Shown: positions 12,895 to 24,787 of the stretch, in pieces
Layout: every line of letters starts with the position of its first letter
Position numbering within the stretch: position 1 is the first letter of the stretch
Source of the DNA: Novosphingobium panipatense
GTDB taxonomy: Bacteria; Pseudomonadota; Alphaproteobacteria; Sphingomonadales; Sphingomonadaceae
Assembly (NCBI RefSeq): GCF_002149965.1
Contig: NZ_MSQB01000003.1
Span: 1 to 64,000, forward strand
DNA length: 64,000 nt
Direction: 5' to 3'
Notes under the pieces: generated by a model
The model's database searches: none
What the model was told of the DNA's origin: nothing
The model's input: the letters and a program-made list of their open reading frames with translations, nothing else
Translations under genes and position numbers: made by a program

Positions 12895-14916
12895 ATGAGC
12901 AAGAACGACAATTCCGGCGGCGATAACGACGGTACTGACGCACCGCTTATCGATCTCAACGAAGGCGCGATCAAGAAGCTGATCGCCCGTGCCAAGCGCC
13001 GGGGCGTAATCACTTACGACGAGCTGAACGAGGCCCTGCCGCAGGACCAGATGTCTTCCGAGCAGATCGAGGACATCATGGCCGCGATCTCGGAAATGGG
13101 CATCAACATCGTCGAAAGCGATGAAGACGCCGATGGCCAGCAGGAAGACGACGACCGCGACAACGAGGAAGTCGATTCCGACGACGTCTCGCCGCGCATG
13201 GTGGTCGATGCCAAGAAGAAGGAATCTGTCGAGCGCACCGACGACCCCGTGCGCATGTACTTGCGCGAGATGGGCGCGGTGGAACTGCTCAGCCGCGAAG
13301 GCGAAATCGCCATCGCCAAGCGTATCGAAGCCGGCCGCGACATGATGATCCTGGGCCTCTGCGAAAGCCCGATCACCTTCCACGCCATCATCCAGTGGTC
13401 CGAAGCGCTCAACAACGGCGAGATGCAGCTGCGCGAGATCCTCGATCTCGATGCCATGCTCTCGAAGGAACCCGCCCCCGAAAGCCTGTCCGAAGACGGT
13501 GAAGGCGACGACGACGGCGAGATCAGCGAAAAGACCGCCGGCCCCTCGTTCAAGGACGAGGACGATTCCGACGAGGACAACTCCGAGGAAGTCGATGAGG
13601 ACGGCAACCCGATCCCCAAGCGCGAAGCCGAGGAAGAGGAAGAGGACAACACTCTCAGCCTCGCCCAGATGGAAGCGGCGCTCAAGCCCGAAGCGCTTGA
13701 GAAGTTCATGCTCATCACCGAGCTTTTCCAGGCTTTCGAGCGTCTCCAGTCGGAACGCCTCGAAGCGCTGGCGCTCGGCATCGACTTCCCGCTGGCCAAG
13801 GAAGAGCAGTACCAGCAGCTTCGCGAAGACCTTACCGCGCAAGTCGAATCGGTGAAGTTCCACGCGACGAAGATCGAGTACCTCGTCGACAACCTCTACG
13901 CCTTCAACCGCCGCCTCACCACGCTGGGCGGCCAGATGCTGCGCCTTGCGGAGCGTCACAAGGTGAAGCGCGCGGACTTCCTCGAGACCTATGTGGGCCG
14001 CGAGCTTGACGATACCTGGCTCACCGACATGTCCAAGAAGGACAAGAAGTGGGCGGCCTTCGCGGAAGCGGAAGCCGATCCGGTCGAGCGTATCCGCTCC
14101 GAAGTCTCGGACATCGCTGCCGCCACCGGTATGGCGCTCCCCGAGTTCCGCCGCATCGTCAACATGGTCCAGAAGGGTGAGCGCGAGGCGCGCATTGCCA
14201 AGAAGGAAATGGTCGAGGCGAACCTGCGCCTGGTGATCTCGATCGCCAAGAAGTACACGAACCGCGGGTTGCAGTTCCTGGACCTCATCCAGGAAGGCAA
14301 CATCGGCCTGATGAAGGCGGTCGACAAGTTCGAATACCGCCGCGGCTACAAGTTCTCGACTTACGCCACCTGGTGGATCCGTCAGGCGATCACGCGCTCG
14401 ATCGCGGATCAGGCCCGCACGATCCGTATCCCGGTCCACATGATCGAGACGATCAACAAGCTGGTCCGCACCAGCCGCCAGTTCCTGCACGAGCAGGGCC
14501 GCGAGCCCACGCCCGAGGAAATGGCCGAGCGTCTGTCGATGCCGCTCGAAAAGGTGCGCAAGGTGATGAAGATCGCCAAGGAGCCGATCTCCCTCGAAAC
14601 GCCGATCGGCGACGAGGAAGATTCGCACCTGGGCGACTTCATCGAGGACAAGAACGCGATCATCCCGGTCGACGCGGCGATCCAGGCGAACCTCAAGGAA
14701 ACGGTCACCCGCGTCCTTGCCTCGCTCACTCCGCGCGAGGAACGCGTGCTGCGCATGCGCTTCGGCATCGGCATGAACACCGATCACACCCTTGAAGAGG
14801 TCGGCCAGCAGTTCTCGGTTACCCGCGAACGTATCCGCCAGATCGAGGCGAAGGCACTGCGCAAGCTCAAGCACCCGAGCCGCAGCCGCAAGATGCGCTC
14901 GTTCCTCGATCAGTAA
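12895..14916 (+). CDS. rpoD: RNA polymerase primary sigma factor RpoD
   Basis: The housekeeping sigma70 factor. 673 aa. Region 1.1 (~20-85) has [20 protein letters not shown]; region 1.2 has [22 protein letters not shown]; a very acidic non-conserved insert (~195-245) follows. Regions 2.1-2.4 include [20 protein letters not shown], the -10-reading helix ([18 protein letters not shown]) and region 3. Region 4.2 ends [20 protein letters not shown] and RSFLDQ. All core motifs are intact. It is the last gene of yqeY-dnaG-rpoD and stops before a UUCG-tetraloop terminator. Confidence 0.98.
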   Translation: MSKNDNSGGDNDGTDAPLIDLNEGAIKKLIARAKRRGVITYDELNEALPQDQMSSEQIEDIMAAISEMGINIVESDEDADGQQEDDDRDNEEVDSDDVSPRMVVDAKKKESVERTDDPVRMYLREMGAVELLSREGEIAIAKRIEAGRDMMILGLCESPITFHAIIQWSEALNNGEMQLREILDLDAMLSKEPAPESLSEDGEGDDDGEISEKTAGPSFKDEDDSDEDNSEEVDEDGNPIPKREAEEEEEDNTLSLAQMEAALKPEALEKFMLITELFQAFERLQSERLEALALGIDFPLAKEEQYQQLREDLTAQVESVKFHATKIEYLVDNLYAFNRRLTTLGGQMLRLAERHKVKRADFLETYVGRELDDTWLTDMSKKDKKWAAFAEAEADPVERIRSEVSDIAAATGMALPEFRRIVNMVQKGEREARIAKKEMVEANLRLVISIAKKYTNRGLQFLDLIQEGNIGLMKAVDKFEYRRGYKFSTYATWWIRQAITRSIADQARTIRIPVHMIETINKLVRTSRQFLHEQGREPTPEEMAERLSMPLEKVRKVMKIAKEPISLETPIGDEEDSHLGDFIEDKNAIIPVDAAIQANLKETVTRVLASLTPREERVLRMRFGIGMNTDHTLEEVGQQFSVTRERIRQIEAKALRKLKHPSRSRKMRSFLDQ

Positions 14917-14960
14917 GGGATTGGCCTCGATCAGTAACGAACGACTTCAATCAAAAGAAA

Positions 14961-14986
14961 AGCCCCGCTTCGGCGGGGCTTTTTTT
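14961..14986 (+). terminator. UUCG-tetraloop intrinsic terminator after rpoD
   Basis: AGCCCCGC (14961-14968), TTCG, GCGGGGCT (14973-14980), then a T-run. It is preceded by AAAAGAAA and so could also end the convergent Kazal lipoprotein transcript. Confidence 0.92.
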
Positions 14987-14990
14987 GTGC

Positions 14991-15233
14991 CTATCGTCCG
15001 CAGGGTCTTTGATCGACGACGCTATACCCCTTGGCGCGCGCCATGCAGGCGTTGCTGAAAGTCTGACGCTTGCCGCGCTTGACGCCGCAAACAGGCGCAT
15101 ATTCCTGCGTACACATGGCCGGCTTGTCGGGTCGCGGACGATTGGGGCGATCAGGCCCAGGCATCGTTTCCATGCATCCGGCAAGCGCCAGAAGCCCGGC
15201 GATGCCCAGAGCCGACAACAGCGAACCCTTCAT
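14991..15233 (-). CDS. lipoprotein with a Kazal-type inhibitor domain
   Basis: An 80-aa exported lipoprotein. The signal peptide ends in the lipobox LALAGC (lipidated C20), followed by a short Pro/Arg-rich linker. A compact Kazal-like domain follows (C41, C49, C63, C78; CTQEYAPVCGVKRGKRQTFSN then AC). Kazal domains inhibit serine proteases; this one has four of the usual six cysteines, as in many bacterial members. The start at MKGSLL is chosen because GAGGGAG is seven bases upstream of it; an ATG two codons earlier is too close to that site. Monocistronic, convergent with rpoD. The likely role is protection of envelope proteins, by inference. Confidence 0.85.
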   Translation of the reverse strand: MKGSLLSALGIAGLLALAGCMETMPGPDRPNRPRPDKPAMCTQEYAPVCGVKRGKRQTFSNACMARAKGYSVVDQRPCGR

Positions 15234-15294
15234 GTCCATTCTCCCTCTCAATCCGTCCGCAACCTAGGGAATAATACTGAGCCCTGAAACTGCC

Positions 15295-17004
15295 CTAGCC
15301 CTTAATTCCCAGCGATCGCGTCTGGTTATAGGTGGGCACGGTCGGCGCGGGACCATCCCATCGCACCCAGAGCGCCATCGCCAAAGCCAGAAGCAGAAAC
15401 CCACCCGAAGCGATACGGGCGACCTGCCCTCGCAGCACCGGGCGCAGCGGCACGAAGACCATGCAGAGAAGTGCCAGGGGAAGCGCCGTCACCATCGGCA
15501 TGGCTGCGCCTACCGCCTGCATGAGGGCATATCCCAGCATCAGCGCATAGCCGCCGACCACCGCTGCCACCACGACCTGAACGGCGCGCCCTGCCCGGCC
15601 ATCCCGCAGCCACGGCCATGCGGCAATTCCGGCGAGCATCAGCGGTACGGTCAGGACATAGGCCGCCGTCGGCGCCAGAAACTGCATGACCGCGCCCGCA
15701 AGCCACAGCGGCAGGACCATGCCCGCCTCTCCCGACCGCGTCGTCGGCCCGCTCGCCGCCAAAAGCAGCGTCACATCGATCCCGACCAGCAGCGCCATGA
15801 CCTGAAGTTTCGGTATCGCCGCGAGCCGGTCGTAATAATCGGAAGGTCCGCTGCCCTGCGACAGGTAGTTCAGGCCCTGGAGCACCGCCGCGGCAACGAT
15901 CACAACGCCCAGCATACGGGCCACGCCGCCAAGGAAAGGCATCGGCTCGAAGCGCCGCGCCGCCAGCGCGGCATATCCGGCAAAGCCGATGGCCAGCATC
16001 ACCCAGCCCCACCACGGCGCGTAGTGGACCACGAAAAGGCCGAACACATCGAAGAACACGATATCCGGCGCCCTTCCCGGCAATTCGCGCGAGTGGACAA
16101 GCGCTCTCGTCAGTTCCAGGGTCTGCTCGCCCATCTGCTGGAGCGAACCGCGATCGAGGTTCGCGGCCGTCGCCAATGGCGAGTGATAGAGCCCCGGCCG
16201 CCCGATGAAGGCGAAGTTCCAGGCTGGATAGCCGTGTGGCAGCGCGACGGTCAGGTCCGTGTCGTTGGGAAGGACGCTGTAGATGAACGTCGCAAGCGAT
16301 GTCCCAGCCGGATGCGGCGCGGTATCCGCCCAGAGACGCGCCACATCGCCGTTCAGCGCGGAAGTCTGGAAAAGATTTGCCTTGCCGCCGCCGCCTCGCG
16401 TTTCGAGGTTGATGATGCCCCCGATGCGCCGCGCCTCCGCCGCGTGTTCGAAGAACATCCGGGCGCCGAGCAGCCCGGATTCCTCGCCGTCCGTCAGGAT
16501 CACCAGCACGTCCCGCTTGCGTTCGCGGTCGAGCGAGAGGGCGCGCAGCGTCTCCAGGATCGATGCCACGCCCGCACCGTCGTCCGCTGCCGCAGGCGAA
16601 CCGGGCACGCTGTCGTAATGGGCCATCAAGGCCACGGCCGGCAGGCTGGGATCGGTTCCGCGCAGGAGGCCGAGCACGTTGGTCAGGGGAATGCCCGCCT
16701 CGGTGCCCCTGCTGCGCCGGTTGAGCTCTGCGCGGGCATCGGCCGGGAACTGGCCCTCCTGCGTGCGCACGGTGAGCCCCAGCTGGCCAAGGCGCTGCAT
16801 CAAGTAGCCGCGCAAGGCGGCATGCTCCGCCGATCCGCTGGGATGGGGCGCGCGAGCGATACGCTCCACATCCACCATCGCGCGGCTGGCGGAGAACGCA
16901 TCGGGTGATGTATCGATCGAAGCAGGGCGCGGCGGAGTCGTCCCCAATACGGCGAGAATCACTGCGAAAAGCAGCGCGACGATGAAAAACTTTGCCGATT
17001 TCAC
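15295..17004 (-). CDS. membrane-bound M28 family zinc aminopeptidase
   Basis: 569 aa. An N-terminal signal-anchor (~4-22) precedes an extracytoplasmic M28 domain (~40-315). Visible metal-site residues are H129 and D131 in AHYDSVPGS, D141/D142 in AAADDGAG, E174/E175 in DGEESGLLGA, and E201 in NLETRG. The C-terminal ~240 residues carry about seven to eight hydrophobic segments, an arrangement known from some bacterial M28 peptidases. The GTG start at 17004 is preferred because AGGGGG lies upstream; an ATG 16 codons earlier gives a Cys/Arg-rich leader that spoils the signal. Substrate unknown. A single gene, divergent from rpiB. Confidence 0.9.
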   Translation of the reverse strand: MKSAKFFIVALLFAVILAVLGTTPPRPASIDTSPDAFSASRAMVDVERIARAPHPSGSAEHAALRGYLMQRLGQLGLTVRTQEGQFPADARAELNRRSRGTEAGIPLTNVLGLLRGTDPSLPAVALMAHYDSVPGSPAAADDGAGVASILETLRALSLDRERKRDVLVILTDGEESGLLGARMFFEHAAEARRIGGIINLETRGGGGKANLFQTSALNGDVARLWADTAPHPAGTSLATFIYSVLPNDTDLTVALPHGYPAWNFAFIGRPGLYHSPLATAANLDRGSLQQMGEQTLELTRALVHSRELPGRAPDIVFFDVFGLFVVHYAPWWGWVMLAIGFAGYAALAARRFEPMPFLGGVARMLGVVIVAAAVLQGLNYLSQGSGPSDYYDRLAAIPKLQVMALLVGIDVTLLLAASGPTTRSGEAGMVLPLWLAGAVMQFLAPTAAYVLTVPLMLAGIAAWPWLRDGRAGRAVQVVVAAVVGGYALMLGYALMQAVGAAMPMVTALPLALLCMVFVPLRPVLRGQVARIASGGFLLLALAMALWVRWDGPAPTVPTYNQTRSLGIKG

Positions 17005-17265
17005 AGCCAACCCCCTGACATGACGCCGAAAACATCCGCTTCGGCAGTTCATCTGTCAATCGCCTGCGCGGCGCGCACCGGCCGGTTTGAAAGCCTGCGA
17101 CACCTGCCGGATTTTTCGCCATTTTCCCCGCATTCTCATGGAAAAGGCTTTTGATTTGATCACTTCCGGCAATTGCAGTGCCGGATTGTCAACAATGGTG
17201 GCAATGCGACAAAGTCACGACTAAGGGGAAGCGCAAACGAATCCTCGCATCAGGACAGGCATCCC

Positions 17266-17703
17266 ATGCGCATCGCGATTGCTTCAGACCACGCCGCCGT
17301 CGACCTCAAGGCGGTCCTGCGTGAATATCTCATCGAACTCGGCCACGAAGTCGCCGACCTCGGTCCCGAAACCGCGGACCGCGTCGACTATCCCGACTAT
17401 GGCTACAAGCTGGCCTCGGTCGTGGCGGACGGCACCGTCCAGTTCGGCGTCGCGCTCTGCGGCTCCGGCATCGGCATCTCGATCGCCGTGAACCGCGATC
17501 CGGCCTGCCGCTGCGCGCTCGTTTCCGAGCCGCTCTCGGCCGCCCTCGCGCGTGAACACAACGACGCCAACGTCATCGCCATGGGCGCGCGCCTGACCGG
17601 CGAAGACATGGCCAAGGCCTGCCTTGATGCCTTCCTCTCGGCCGAGTTCGGTGGCGGACGCCACGCGGGCCGCGTCGAAAAGCTTTCCAACCCCGTCTTC
17701 TGA
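17266..17703 (+). CDS. rpiB: ribose-5-phosphate isomerase B
   Basis: Interconverts ribose-5-phosphate and ribulose-5-phosphate in the pentose phosphate pathway. 145 aa, standard for RpiB. Visible: SDHA (7-10), D41YPDY, the active-site cysteine C65 with the phosphate loop GSGIG (66-70), and [13 protein letters not shown] (97-109). The family also includes sugar isomerases such as allose-6-phosphate isomerase, so substrate is by best fit. The start is [10 protein letters not shown]; the longer upstream reading is not family-like. It is followed after 17 bases by glyA. In the upstream gap CCGGCA/TGCCGG (17166-17184) forms a hairpin and attgtcaacaat (17185-17196) is an inverted repeat. Confidence 0.93.
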   Translation: MRIAIASDHAAVDLKAVLREYLIELGHEVADLGPETADRVDYPDYGYKLASVVADGTVQFGVALCGSGIGISIAVNRDPACRCALVSEPLSAALAREHNDANVIAMGARLTGEDMAKACLDAFLSAEFGGGRHAGRVEKLSNPVF

Positions 17704-17720
17704 AACGGAGAAGCCCGAAC

Positions 17721-19019
17721 ATGACTGTAGACACCGCCATCCGTTCCGCCGGCTTCTTCACTGACGGCGTTGCCGAAAGCGACCCCGCCGTCGCCAAGGC
17801 CATCGGCCACGAACTGAAGCGTGAGCGCAAGCAGATCGAACTGATCGCCTCGGAAAACATCGTTTCCAAGGCCGTCCTCGAGGCACAGGGCTCGGTGCTG
17901 ACCAACAAGTACGCCGAAGGCTACCCCGGCAAGCGCTACTACCAGGGCTGCGAGCCTTCGGACGAAGTCGAAACGCTGGCCATCGAACGCGCCAAGCAGC
18001 TGTTCGACTGCCAGTTCGCCAATGTTCAGCCCCACTCGGGCGCGCAGGCCAACGGCGCCGTCCTTCTGGCGACCGTGAAGCCCGGCGACACCATCATGGG
18101 CATGAGCCTTGATGCCGGCGGCCACCTTACGCACGGCGCCCGCGCCGCGCTTTCGGGCAAGTGGTTCAAGGCCGTGCAGTACGGCGTGACCAAGGACACC
18201 CACCTGATCGACTACGATGAGGTTGAGGCCCTGGCCAAGGAGCACCAGCCCAAGCTGATCATCGCCGGTGGTTCCGCCTATCCGCGCGTGATCGACTTCA
18301 AGCGCATGCGCGAAATCGCCGACGCCGTCGGCGCGCTGTTCCAGGTGGACATGGCGCACTTCGCCGGCCTTGTCGCCGCAGGCTTGCACCCCTCGCCCTT
18401 CCCGCACGCGCACATCGCCACTACCACCACGCACAAGACGCTGCGCGGCCCGCGTGGCGGCATGATCCTCACCAACGACGAGGCACTGGCCAAGAAGATC
18501 AACTCGGCGGTGTTCCCCGGCCTTCAGGGCGGCCCGCTGATGCACGTCGTCGCCGCCAAGGCGGTCGCCTTCGGCGAAGCGCTGCGTCCCGAGTTCAAGG
18601 ACTACGCCGCGCGCGTGATCGAAAACGCGCAGGTCCTCGCTGCAACCCTGAAGGAGCGCGGCGCCGCGATCGTTTCGGGCGGCACCGACACCCACCTCGC
18701 ACTGATCGACCTCTCGCCGCTGGGCGTGACCGGCAAGGACGCGGACGAGGCGCTGGAGCGTGCAGGCATCACCTGCAACAAGAACGGTATCCCCTTCGAT
18801 CCGCTGCCGCCGATGAAGACCAGCGGCATTCGTGTGGGCTCGCCCGCCGGGACCACCCGCGGCTTCGGCCCGGCCGAATTCCGCGAAATCGGCAACATGG
18901 TCGCCGACGTGCTCGACGGCCTTGCCAAGTGCGGCGAAGCGGGCGACGCTCAGGTGGAGCAGAACGTGCGTGCGCGCGTTGAGGCTCTGTGCGATCGATT
19001 CCCGATCTACGAGGACTGA
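17721..19019 (+). CDS. glyA: serine hydroxymethyltransferase
   Basis: A PLP enzyme that converts serine and tetrahydrofolate to glycine and 5,10-methylene-THF, the main entry to one-carbon metabolism. 432 aa. It contains [34 protein letters not shown] (split across residues ~42-75) and the PLP lysine K239 in [11 protein letters not shown]. The C-terminal region includes [17 protein letters not shown]. It sits 17 bases behind rpiB and just ahead of a small membrane protein and nrdR, probably one transcript. Confidence 0.98.
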   Translation: MTVDTAIRSAGFFTDGVAESDPAVAKAIGHELKRERKQIELIASENIVSKAVLEAQGSVLTNKYAEGYPGKRYYQGCEPSDEVETLAIERAKQLFDCQFANVQPHSGAQANGAVLLATVKPGDTIMGMSLDAGGHLTHGARAALSGKWFKAVQYGVTKDTHLIDYDEVEALAKEHQPKLIIAGGSAYPRVIDFKRMREIADAVGALFQVDMAHFAGLVAAGLHPSPFPHAHIATTTTHKTLRGPRGGMILTNDEALAKKINSAVFPGLQGGPLMHVVAAKAVAFGEALRPEFKDYAARVIENAQVLAATLKERGAAIVSGGTDTHLALIDLSPLGVTGKDADEALERAGITCNKNGIPFDPLPPMKTSGIRVGSPAGTTRGFGPAEFREIGNMVADVLDGLAKCGEAGDAQVEQNVRARVEALCDRFPIYED

Positions 19020-19037
19020 TTCAGGAGCCTTGCTGTC

Positions 19038-19262
19038 ATGACCGACCCGAACCGCCCCAACGACACCGGTGATTTCATCTCGGACGCTCGCCATGAGCTG
19101 GCCGGAATGCTCCAGGATGGTCTCGACCATCCCTCCACCAAGCCGGTGCTTGTCTGGGGCGCGGCGGGTGCGGTTGCAGCAGCCGTGCTGCCGTTCGTGT
19201 CCATCCCGCTCGGCCTGGCGGTCGGTGCGGGATATCAGTTCTACAAGCGCGTACGCCCCTGA
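19038..19262 (+). CDS. small single- or double-span membrane protein
   Basis: A 74-aa protein. The N-terminal ~35 residues are polar (DFISDARHELAGMLQDGLDHPSTKP), then one long hydrophobic stretch (~36-66, VLVWGAAGAVAAAVLPFVSIPLGLA split by a proline), and a basic tail YKRVRP. No recognised domain. It sits between glyA (18 bases) and nrdR (44 bases) in the same direction. Codon use resembles its neighbours and an AGGAG-type site precedes the ATG, so it is likely real. Function unknown. Confidence 0.75.
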   Translation: MTDPNRPNDTGDFISDARHELAGMLQDGLDHPSTKPVLVWGAAGAVAAAVLPFVSIPLGLAVGAGYQFYKRVRP

Positions 19263-19306
19263 AACTGCCTGATATATTGCCTAAAATCTTGAAAGTAACT
19301 GACTGA

Positions 19307-19789
19307 ATGCGCTGTCCTTTCTGCGCCCACGACGATTCCCAGGTCAAGGACAGCCGCCCGACCGAGGACAACACCGCGATCCGCCGCCGCCGCCAGTGTT
19401 CCAGCTGCGGCGCGCGGTTCACGACGTTCGAACGCGTCCAGCTCCGTGAGATCACCGTCGTGAAGAGCGACGATGCGCGCGAACCGTTCGACCGCGCCAA
19501 GATCGAACAGTCAGTCACGCTCGCCTGCCGCAAGCGTGGGATCGAGCGGGAGAAGATCGACCAGCTCGTCTCCGGGGTGCAGCGCCAGGTCGAAACGCTG
19601 GGCGAATCCGAAGTCCCCTCGCGCGACATCGGGGAAATGGTGATGGAAGGGCTTCGCCAGCTCGATTCGGTTGCCTATATCCGCTTTGCCTCCGTCTACC
19701 GCGCCTTCAACGAAGCGCGCGACTTCGAGGCTTTTGCCGGTACCGTGCGCGATGTGGCCGGTCAGGGCGTTACCAAGGAATCGAATTAA
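19307..19789 (+). CDS. nrdR: transcriptional repressor NrdR
   Basis: Represses ribonucleotide reductase genes when dATP is high. 160 aa. The N-terminal zinc ribbon uses C3, C6, C31 and C34 ([21 protein letters not shown]). The ATP-cone domain follows (~48-138, [38 protein letters not shown]). Standard length. Its stop overlaps the trmJ start by one base (TAATG), so they are coupled. No NrdR box was sought genome-wide, since the nrd genes are not in the window. Confidence 0.97.
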   Translation: MRCPFCAHDDSQVKDSRPTEDNTAIRRRRQCSSCGARFTTFERVQLREITVVKSDDAREPFDRAKIEQSVTLACRKRGIEREKIDQLVSGVQRQVETLGESEVPSRDIGEMVMEGLRQLDSVAYIRFASVYRAFNEARDFEAFAGTVRDVAGQGVTKESN

Positions 19790-20529
19790 TGGCTGACGTG
19801 AACAAGCCGGTCATCGTGCTGGTTCGCCCCCAACTCGGCGAGAATATCGGCAAGGCTGCGCGCGCCATGCTCAACTTCGGCCTGACCGAGATGCGCCTTG
19901 TCGCCCCGCGCGACGGCTGGCCCAATCCCTCGGCCGGTCCTGCCGCTGCGGGCGCCGACGTGGTGCTCGAACATGCGGAAGTCTTCGAGACGCTGGCCGA
20001 AGCGGTTGCCGACTGCGGCAATGTCTACGCCACGACCGTGCGCAAGCGCGGCGTCACCAAGCCGGTCGTCACGCCCGAGCAGGCCGCGCGCGAGGTTCAT
20101 GAGGCAGTTGGCCGCTCCGCCTATGTCTTCGGCCCCGAGCGCTCGGGTCTGGAGACCGAGGACGTCGCCCTCGCCCGAGCGATCCTGACGGTGCCGATCA
20201 ATCCCGAGTTCGCCTCGCTCAATCTGGCACAGGCGGTGATCCTCTGCGCCTACGAGTGGTCGAAGGGTGCCGCCGAAAGCGGCGAACTCGCACAGCCCAC
20301 GCAGGAGGACTTGCTTCCCCCTGCCCCGCAAGAAGAATTGGAAGGCCTTATCGGCCACTTCGAGCAGTTGCTCGAACCCAAGAACTATTTCTGGCCCGAA
20401 ACGCGTGCGGCAGCCAACCGGCTGACCTTGCGCAATCTTCTCACGAAGCCGGGCTGGAATCACCTCGAAGTGCGCACCCTTCGCGGTGTGCTCTCTGCCC
20501 TCGGAAACGAGCGTCGCCCGCGTAGCTGA
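19789..20529 (+). CDS. trmJ: tRNA (Cm32/Um32) 2'-O-methyltransferase, TrmJ type
   Basis: A SPOUT-fold (TrmH family) SAM-dependent RNA methyltransferase of 246 aa. Motif 1 is visible as VRPQLGENIGKAARAMLNFGL, motif 2 as YVFGPERSGLETEDVALA, and motif 3 as IPINPEFASLNLAQAVILCAYEW (written here in segments of the protein from ~140 to ~165). The C-terminal extension is typical of TrmJ, which methylates position 32 of tRNA. Assignment between TrmJ and another SpoU-type enzyme rests on overall architecture. Translationally coupled to nrdR. A small AGCCG/CGGCT hairpin (20529-20543) follows the stop, before the rpsD promoter region. Confidence 0.88.
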   Translation: MADVNKPVIVLVRPQLGENIGKAARAMLNFGLTEMRLVAPRDGWPNPSAGPAAAGADVVLEHAEVFETLAEAVADCGNVYATTVRKRGVTKPVVTPEQAAREVHEAVGRSAYVFGPERSGLETEDVALARAILTVPINPEFASLNLAQAVILCAYEWSKGAAESGELAQPTQEDLLPPAPQEELEGLIGHFEQLLEPKNYFWPETRAAANRLTLRNLLTKPGWNHLEVRTLRGVLSALGNERRPRS

Positions 20530-20550
20530 GCCGTTTTTCGGCTTATCCGC

Positions 20551-20740
20551 TTGACTTTCACCCCCGAGCCCGTATGGGGCACCCCTTCACATGGCGCCTG
20601 TCTTCCTGACAGGTCTGTCCATTCGGCCCCGCACCCCGGTGAAGCGGCGGCCGCATTCCGCGAAATAGGCGGAATGGTGCGCCCCGGGAAAACATGGACC
20701 GCTTCCACAGTGGAAACGGCAGCAGAAAAGGAGACGACAT
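20551..20740 (+). promoter_or_regulatory. rpsD promoter and structured 5' leader
   Basis: TTGACT (20551-20556), 16 bases, TATGGG (20573-20578) is a candidate promoter. The ~155-base leader that follows can form three local hairpins: CCTGTC/GACAGG (20597-20613), CATTCCGC/GCGGAATG (20654-20676), and TTCCA/TGGAA with an outer CCG/CGG (20699-20719). An AAAGGAG ribosome site follows. S4 is an autoregulator of its own operon in other bacteria, so an autoregulatory leader is plausible but unproven. Confidence 0.4.
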
Positions 20741-21355
20741 ATGTCGAAGCGTAAAAGCGCCAAGTACAAACTCGACCGCCGCATGGGCGAGAACATCTGG
20801 GGTCGCCCCAAGAGCTCGGTCAACCGCCGCAGCTACGGCCCGGGCCAGCACGGCCAGCGCCGCAAGGGCAAGCTGTCGGACTACGGTCTGCAGCTGCGCG
20901 CCAAGCAGAAGCTCAAGGGCTACTACGGCGACGTGACCGAGAAGCAGTTCAAGGCTACCTACCAGGAAGCCTCGCGCATGAAGGGCGACACCGGCCAGAA
21001 CCTGATTGGCCTGCTCGAGCAGCGCCTGGACATGGTCGTGTACCGTTCGAAGTTCGCGCCCACCATCTTCGCGGCTCGCCAGATCGTTTCGCACGGCCAC
21101 ATCCGCGTGAACGGCGTGAAGTGCAACATCGCTTCGCGTCGCATCCGCGTCGGCGACGTCATCAGCCTCGGCAACAAGGCCAAGGAAATGGCGCTGATCA
21201 TCGAAGCCCAGAACCTGCCCGAGCGTGAAGTCCCCGACTACGTCGCTCAGGACGGCACCGACAAGGTGACCTTCGTCCGCGTCCCGACGCTCGACGAAGT
21301 GCCCTACCCGGTGAAGATGGAACCGAACCTGGTCGTCGAGTTCTACTCGCGCTAA
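20741..21355 (+). CDS. rpsD: 30S ribosomal protein S4
   Basis: A primary 16S rRNA-binding protein that nucleates 30S assembly and helps maintain translational fidelity. 204 aa. It begins [21 protein letters not shown]. The S4 RNA-binding domain (~93-155) shows [20 protein letters not shown] and [22 protein letters not shown]. The N-terminal region lacks the four-cysteine zinc knuckle found in some S4 proteins. It is a stand-alone gene here, outside the alpha operon, with its own promoter and leader and its own terminator. Confidence 0.98.
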   Translation: MSKRKSAKYKLDRRMGENIWGRPKSSVNRRSYGPGQHGQRRKGKLSDYGLQLRAKQKLKGYYGDVTEKQFKATYQEASRMKGDTGQNLIGLLEQRLDMVVYRSKFAPTIFAARQIVSHGHIRVNGVKCNIASRRIRVGDVISLGNKAKEMALIIEAQNLPEREVPDYVAQDGTDKVTFVRVPTLDEVPYPVKMEPNLVVEFYSR

Positions 21356-21383
21356 GTATCGGGTCTTCGGACCAGAAAAACGG

Positions 21384-21415
21384 AAAGGGCGGTTCCTTGC
21401 GGAGCCGCCCTTTTT
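21384..21415 (+). terminator. intrinsic terminator of rpsD
   Basis: AAAGGGCGG (21384-21392) pairs with CCGCCCTTT (21405-21413), with an inner TCC/GGA pairing, followed by TTTTT. Confidence 0.92.
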
Positions 21416-21501
21416 GCTTGTGCGTTGAAACGACGGAAAACGCGGCGAATCGAGGGACTTGTCAGGGAACGGACATGGAACTTGTGCATTAGGCTTGCAT
21501 C

Positions 21502-21699
21502 ATGTCCCGATATCGATTCATTACCCCCAACCGCACCGGCAAATGGTACTCCGACCTCGAAACCGCGAAGCAGTTCGCAGCGGAGATCGGTGCCGGTTTC
21601 ATGGATTCGCGAACCGGCCGCTTCGTTGCCTACGTAGGCACAAAGCTGGAAATCGGCTCGCTTCACGAAGATCTGGAAGAAGGCCTGGAACCGGCCTGA
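21502..21699 (+). CDS. small conserved-looking protein of unknown function
   Basis: A 65-aa protein, MSRYRFITPNRTGKWYSDLE..., with no membrane segment or signal. It reads like a small folded alpha/beta protein (KWYSDLETAKQFAAEIGAGF, SRTGRFVAYVGTKLEIGS). No Shine-Dalgarno sequence is obvious before the ATG. A GGAAC-N16-CATT sequence (21466-21490) resembles an EcfG promoter and would place the transcript start only a few bases before the ATG. It is followed immediately by a strong terminator, which supports it as a real gene. I do not recognise the family. Confidence 0.7.
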   Translation: MSRYRFITPNRTGKWYSDLETAKQFAAEIGAGFMDSRTGRFVAYVGTKLEIGSLHEDLEEGLEPA

Positions 21700-21710
21700 C
21701 CATCTCACAA

Positions 21711-21742
21711 AAAACCCGAGAGGAGCAGCCTCTCGGGTTTTT
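21711..21742 (+). terminator. bidirectional intrinsic terminator (small protein / tgt)
   Basis: ACCCGAGAGG (21714-21723), loop AGCAG, CCTCTCGGGT (21729-21738), flanked by AAA and TTTTT. It serves both converging genes. Confidence 0.93.
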
Positions 21743-21766
21743 GTTTATAAGATGGATAGTGAAGGA

Positions 21767-23996
<2,230 letters not shown>

Positions 23997-24013
23997 GAAA
24001 CGATATTACCTAC

Positions 24014-24787
24014 TCAGGCGCGCAGGCGCCACCCCGTGCGGAAGATCCAGGCGATGATCGCGACGCAGAGGGCGAGGAAGCCCAGCGTCATGCCCAGCGA
24101 CAGGCCGATCGGGAAATCGGAACTGCCGTAGAAGCACCAGCGCAGTCCGTTGACGAGATAGACGACCGGATTTGCCATCGCCACCGAACGCCAGGGCTCG
24201 GGCAGCAGATCGATCGAGTAGAACGTGCCGCCGAGGAATGTGAGCGGTATGATGAACAGCACCGGAACGATGCCCAGCTTCTCGAAACTGTCTGCCCAGA
24301 TGCCGAGAATGAAGCCGAGTAGCGAGAAGCTTGCCGAGACCAGCAGGATGAAGCCCAGTGCGTAGAACGGATGGGCGATCGTGTAATCGACGAAGAAGGT
24401 CGCCGTCACGAGAATGATTGCGGCGAGAATCAGGGACTTGGTGGCCGCTGCGCCGACGAACCCTATCAGCGTCTCCGCCACCCCTACCGGTGCCGAGAGC
24501 AGTTCGTAGATCGCGCCGGTGAAGCGCGGCATGTAGATGCCGAAACTGCCGTTGGAGGTGCTCTCGCTGAGCAGGGTCAGCAGCAGCAGGCCCGGCACGA
24601 TGAAGGCGCCGTAGTTGACCCCCGCCATGCCGGAATCCATCTTGCTGCCGATCGCCGCGCCGAAGACGACGAAATAGAGCGTCGTGGTCAGAACCGGCGC
24701 AAGGATCGACTGCATGGCCGTGCGCATGGCCCGCATCACCTCGCGCTTGTAGATGGTCCAGGTGCTGCGTGCGTTGAAGACGATCAT
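24014..24787 (-). CDS. ABC-2 type transporter permease
   Basis: A 257-aa integral membrane protein with about six hydrophobic segments. It has the ABC-2 signature layout: a short cytoplasmic start, then TM1 (APVLTTTLYFVVFGAAIG), and in the middle GIYMPRFTGAIYELLSAPVG, followed by paired helices and a periplasmic loop (FYSIDLLPEPWRSVAMANPVVYLVNGLRW). That loop motif is typical of the DrrB/NodJ-type exporter family. It overlaps the ATPase gene by four bases (ATGA), so together they form one exporter. Substrate unknown; drugs, polysaccharide or lipid are all possible for this family. Confidence 0.93.
   Translation of the reverse strand: MIVFNARSTWTIYKREVMRAMRTAMQSILAPVLTTTLYFVVFGAAIGSKMDSGMAGVNYGAFIVPGLLLLTLLSESTSNGSFGIYMPRFTGAIYELLSAPVGVAETLIGFVGAAATKSLILAAIILVTATFFVDYTIAHPFYALGFILLVSASFSLLGFILGIWADSFEKLGIVPVLFIIPLTFLGGTFYSIDLLPEPWRSVAMANPVVYLVNGLRWCFYGSSDFPIGLSLGMTLGFLALCVAIIAWIFRTGWRLRA

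Noticed and set aside
12817..14874. 685-aa open frame on the minus strand
   Set aside because: Antisense to rpoD, which shows every sigma70 region on the plus strand.
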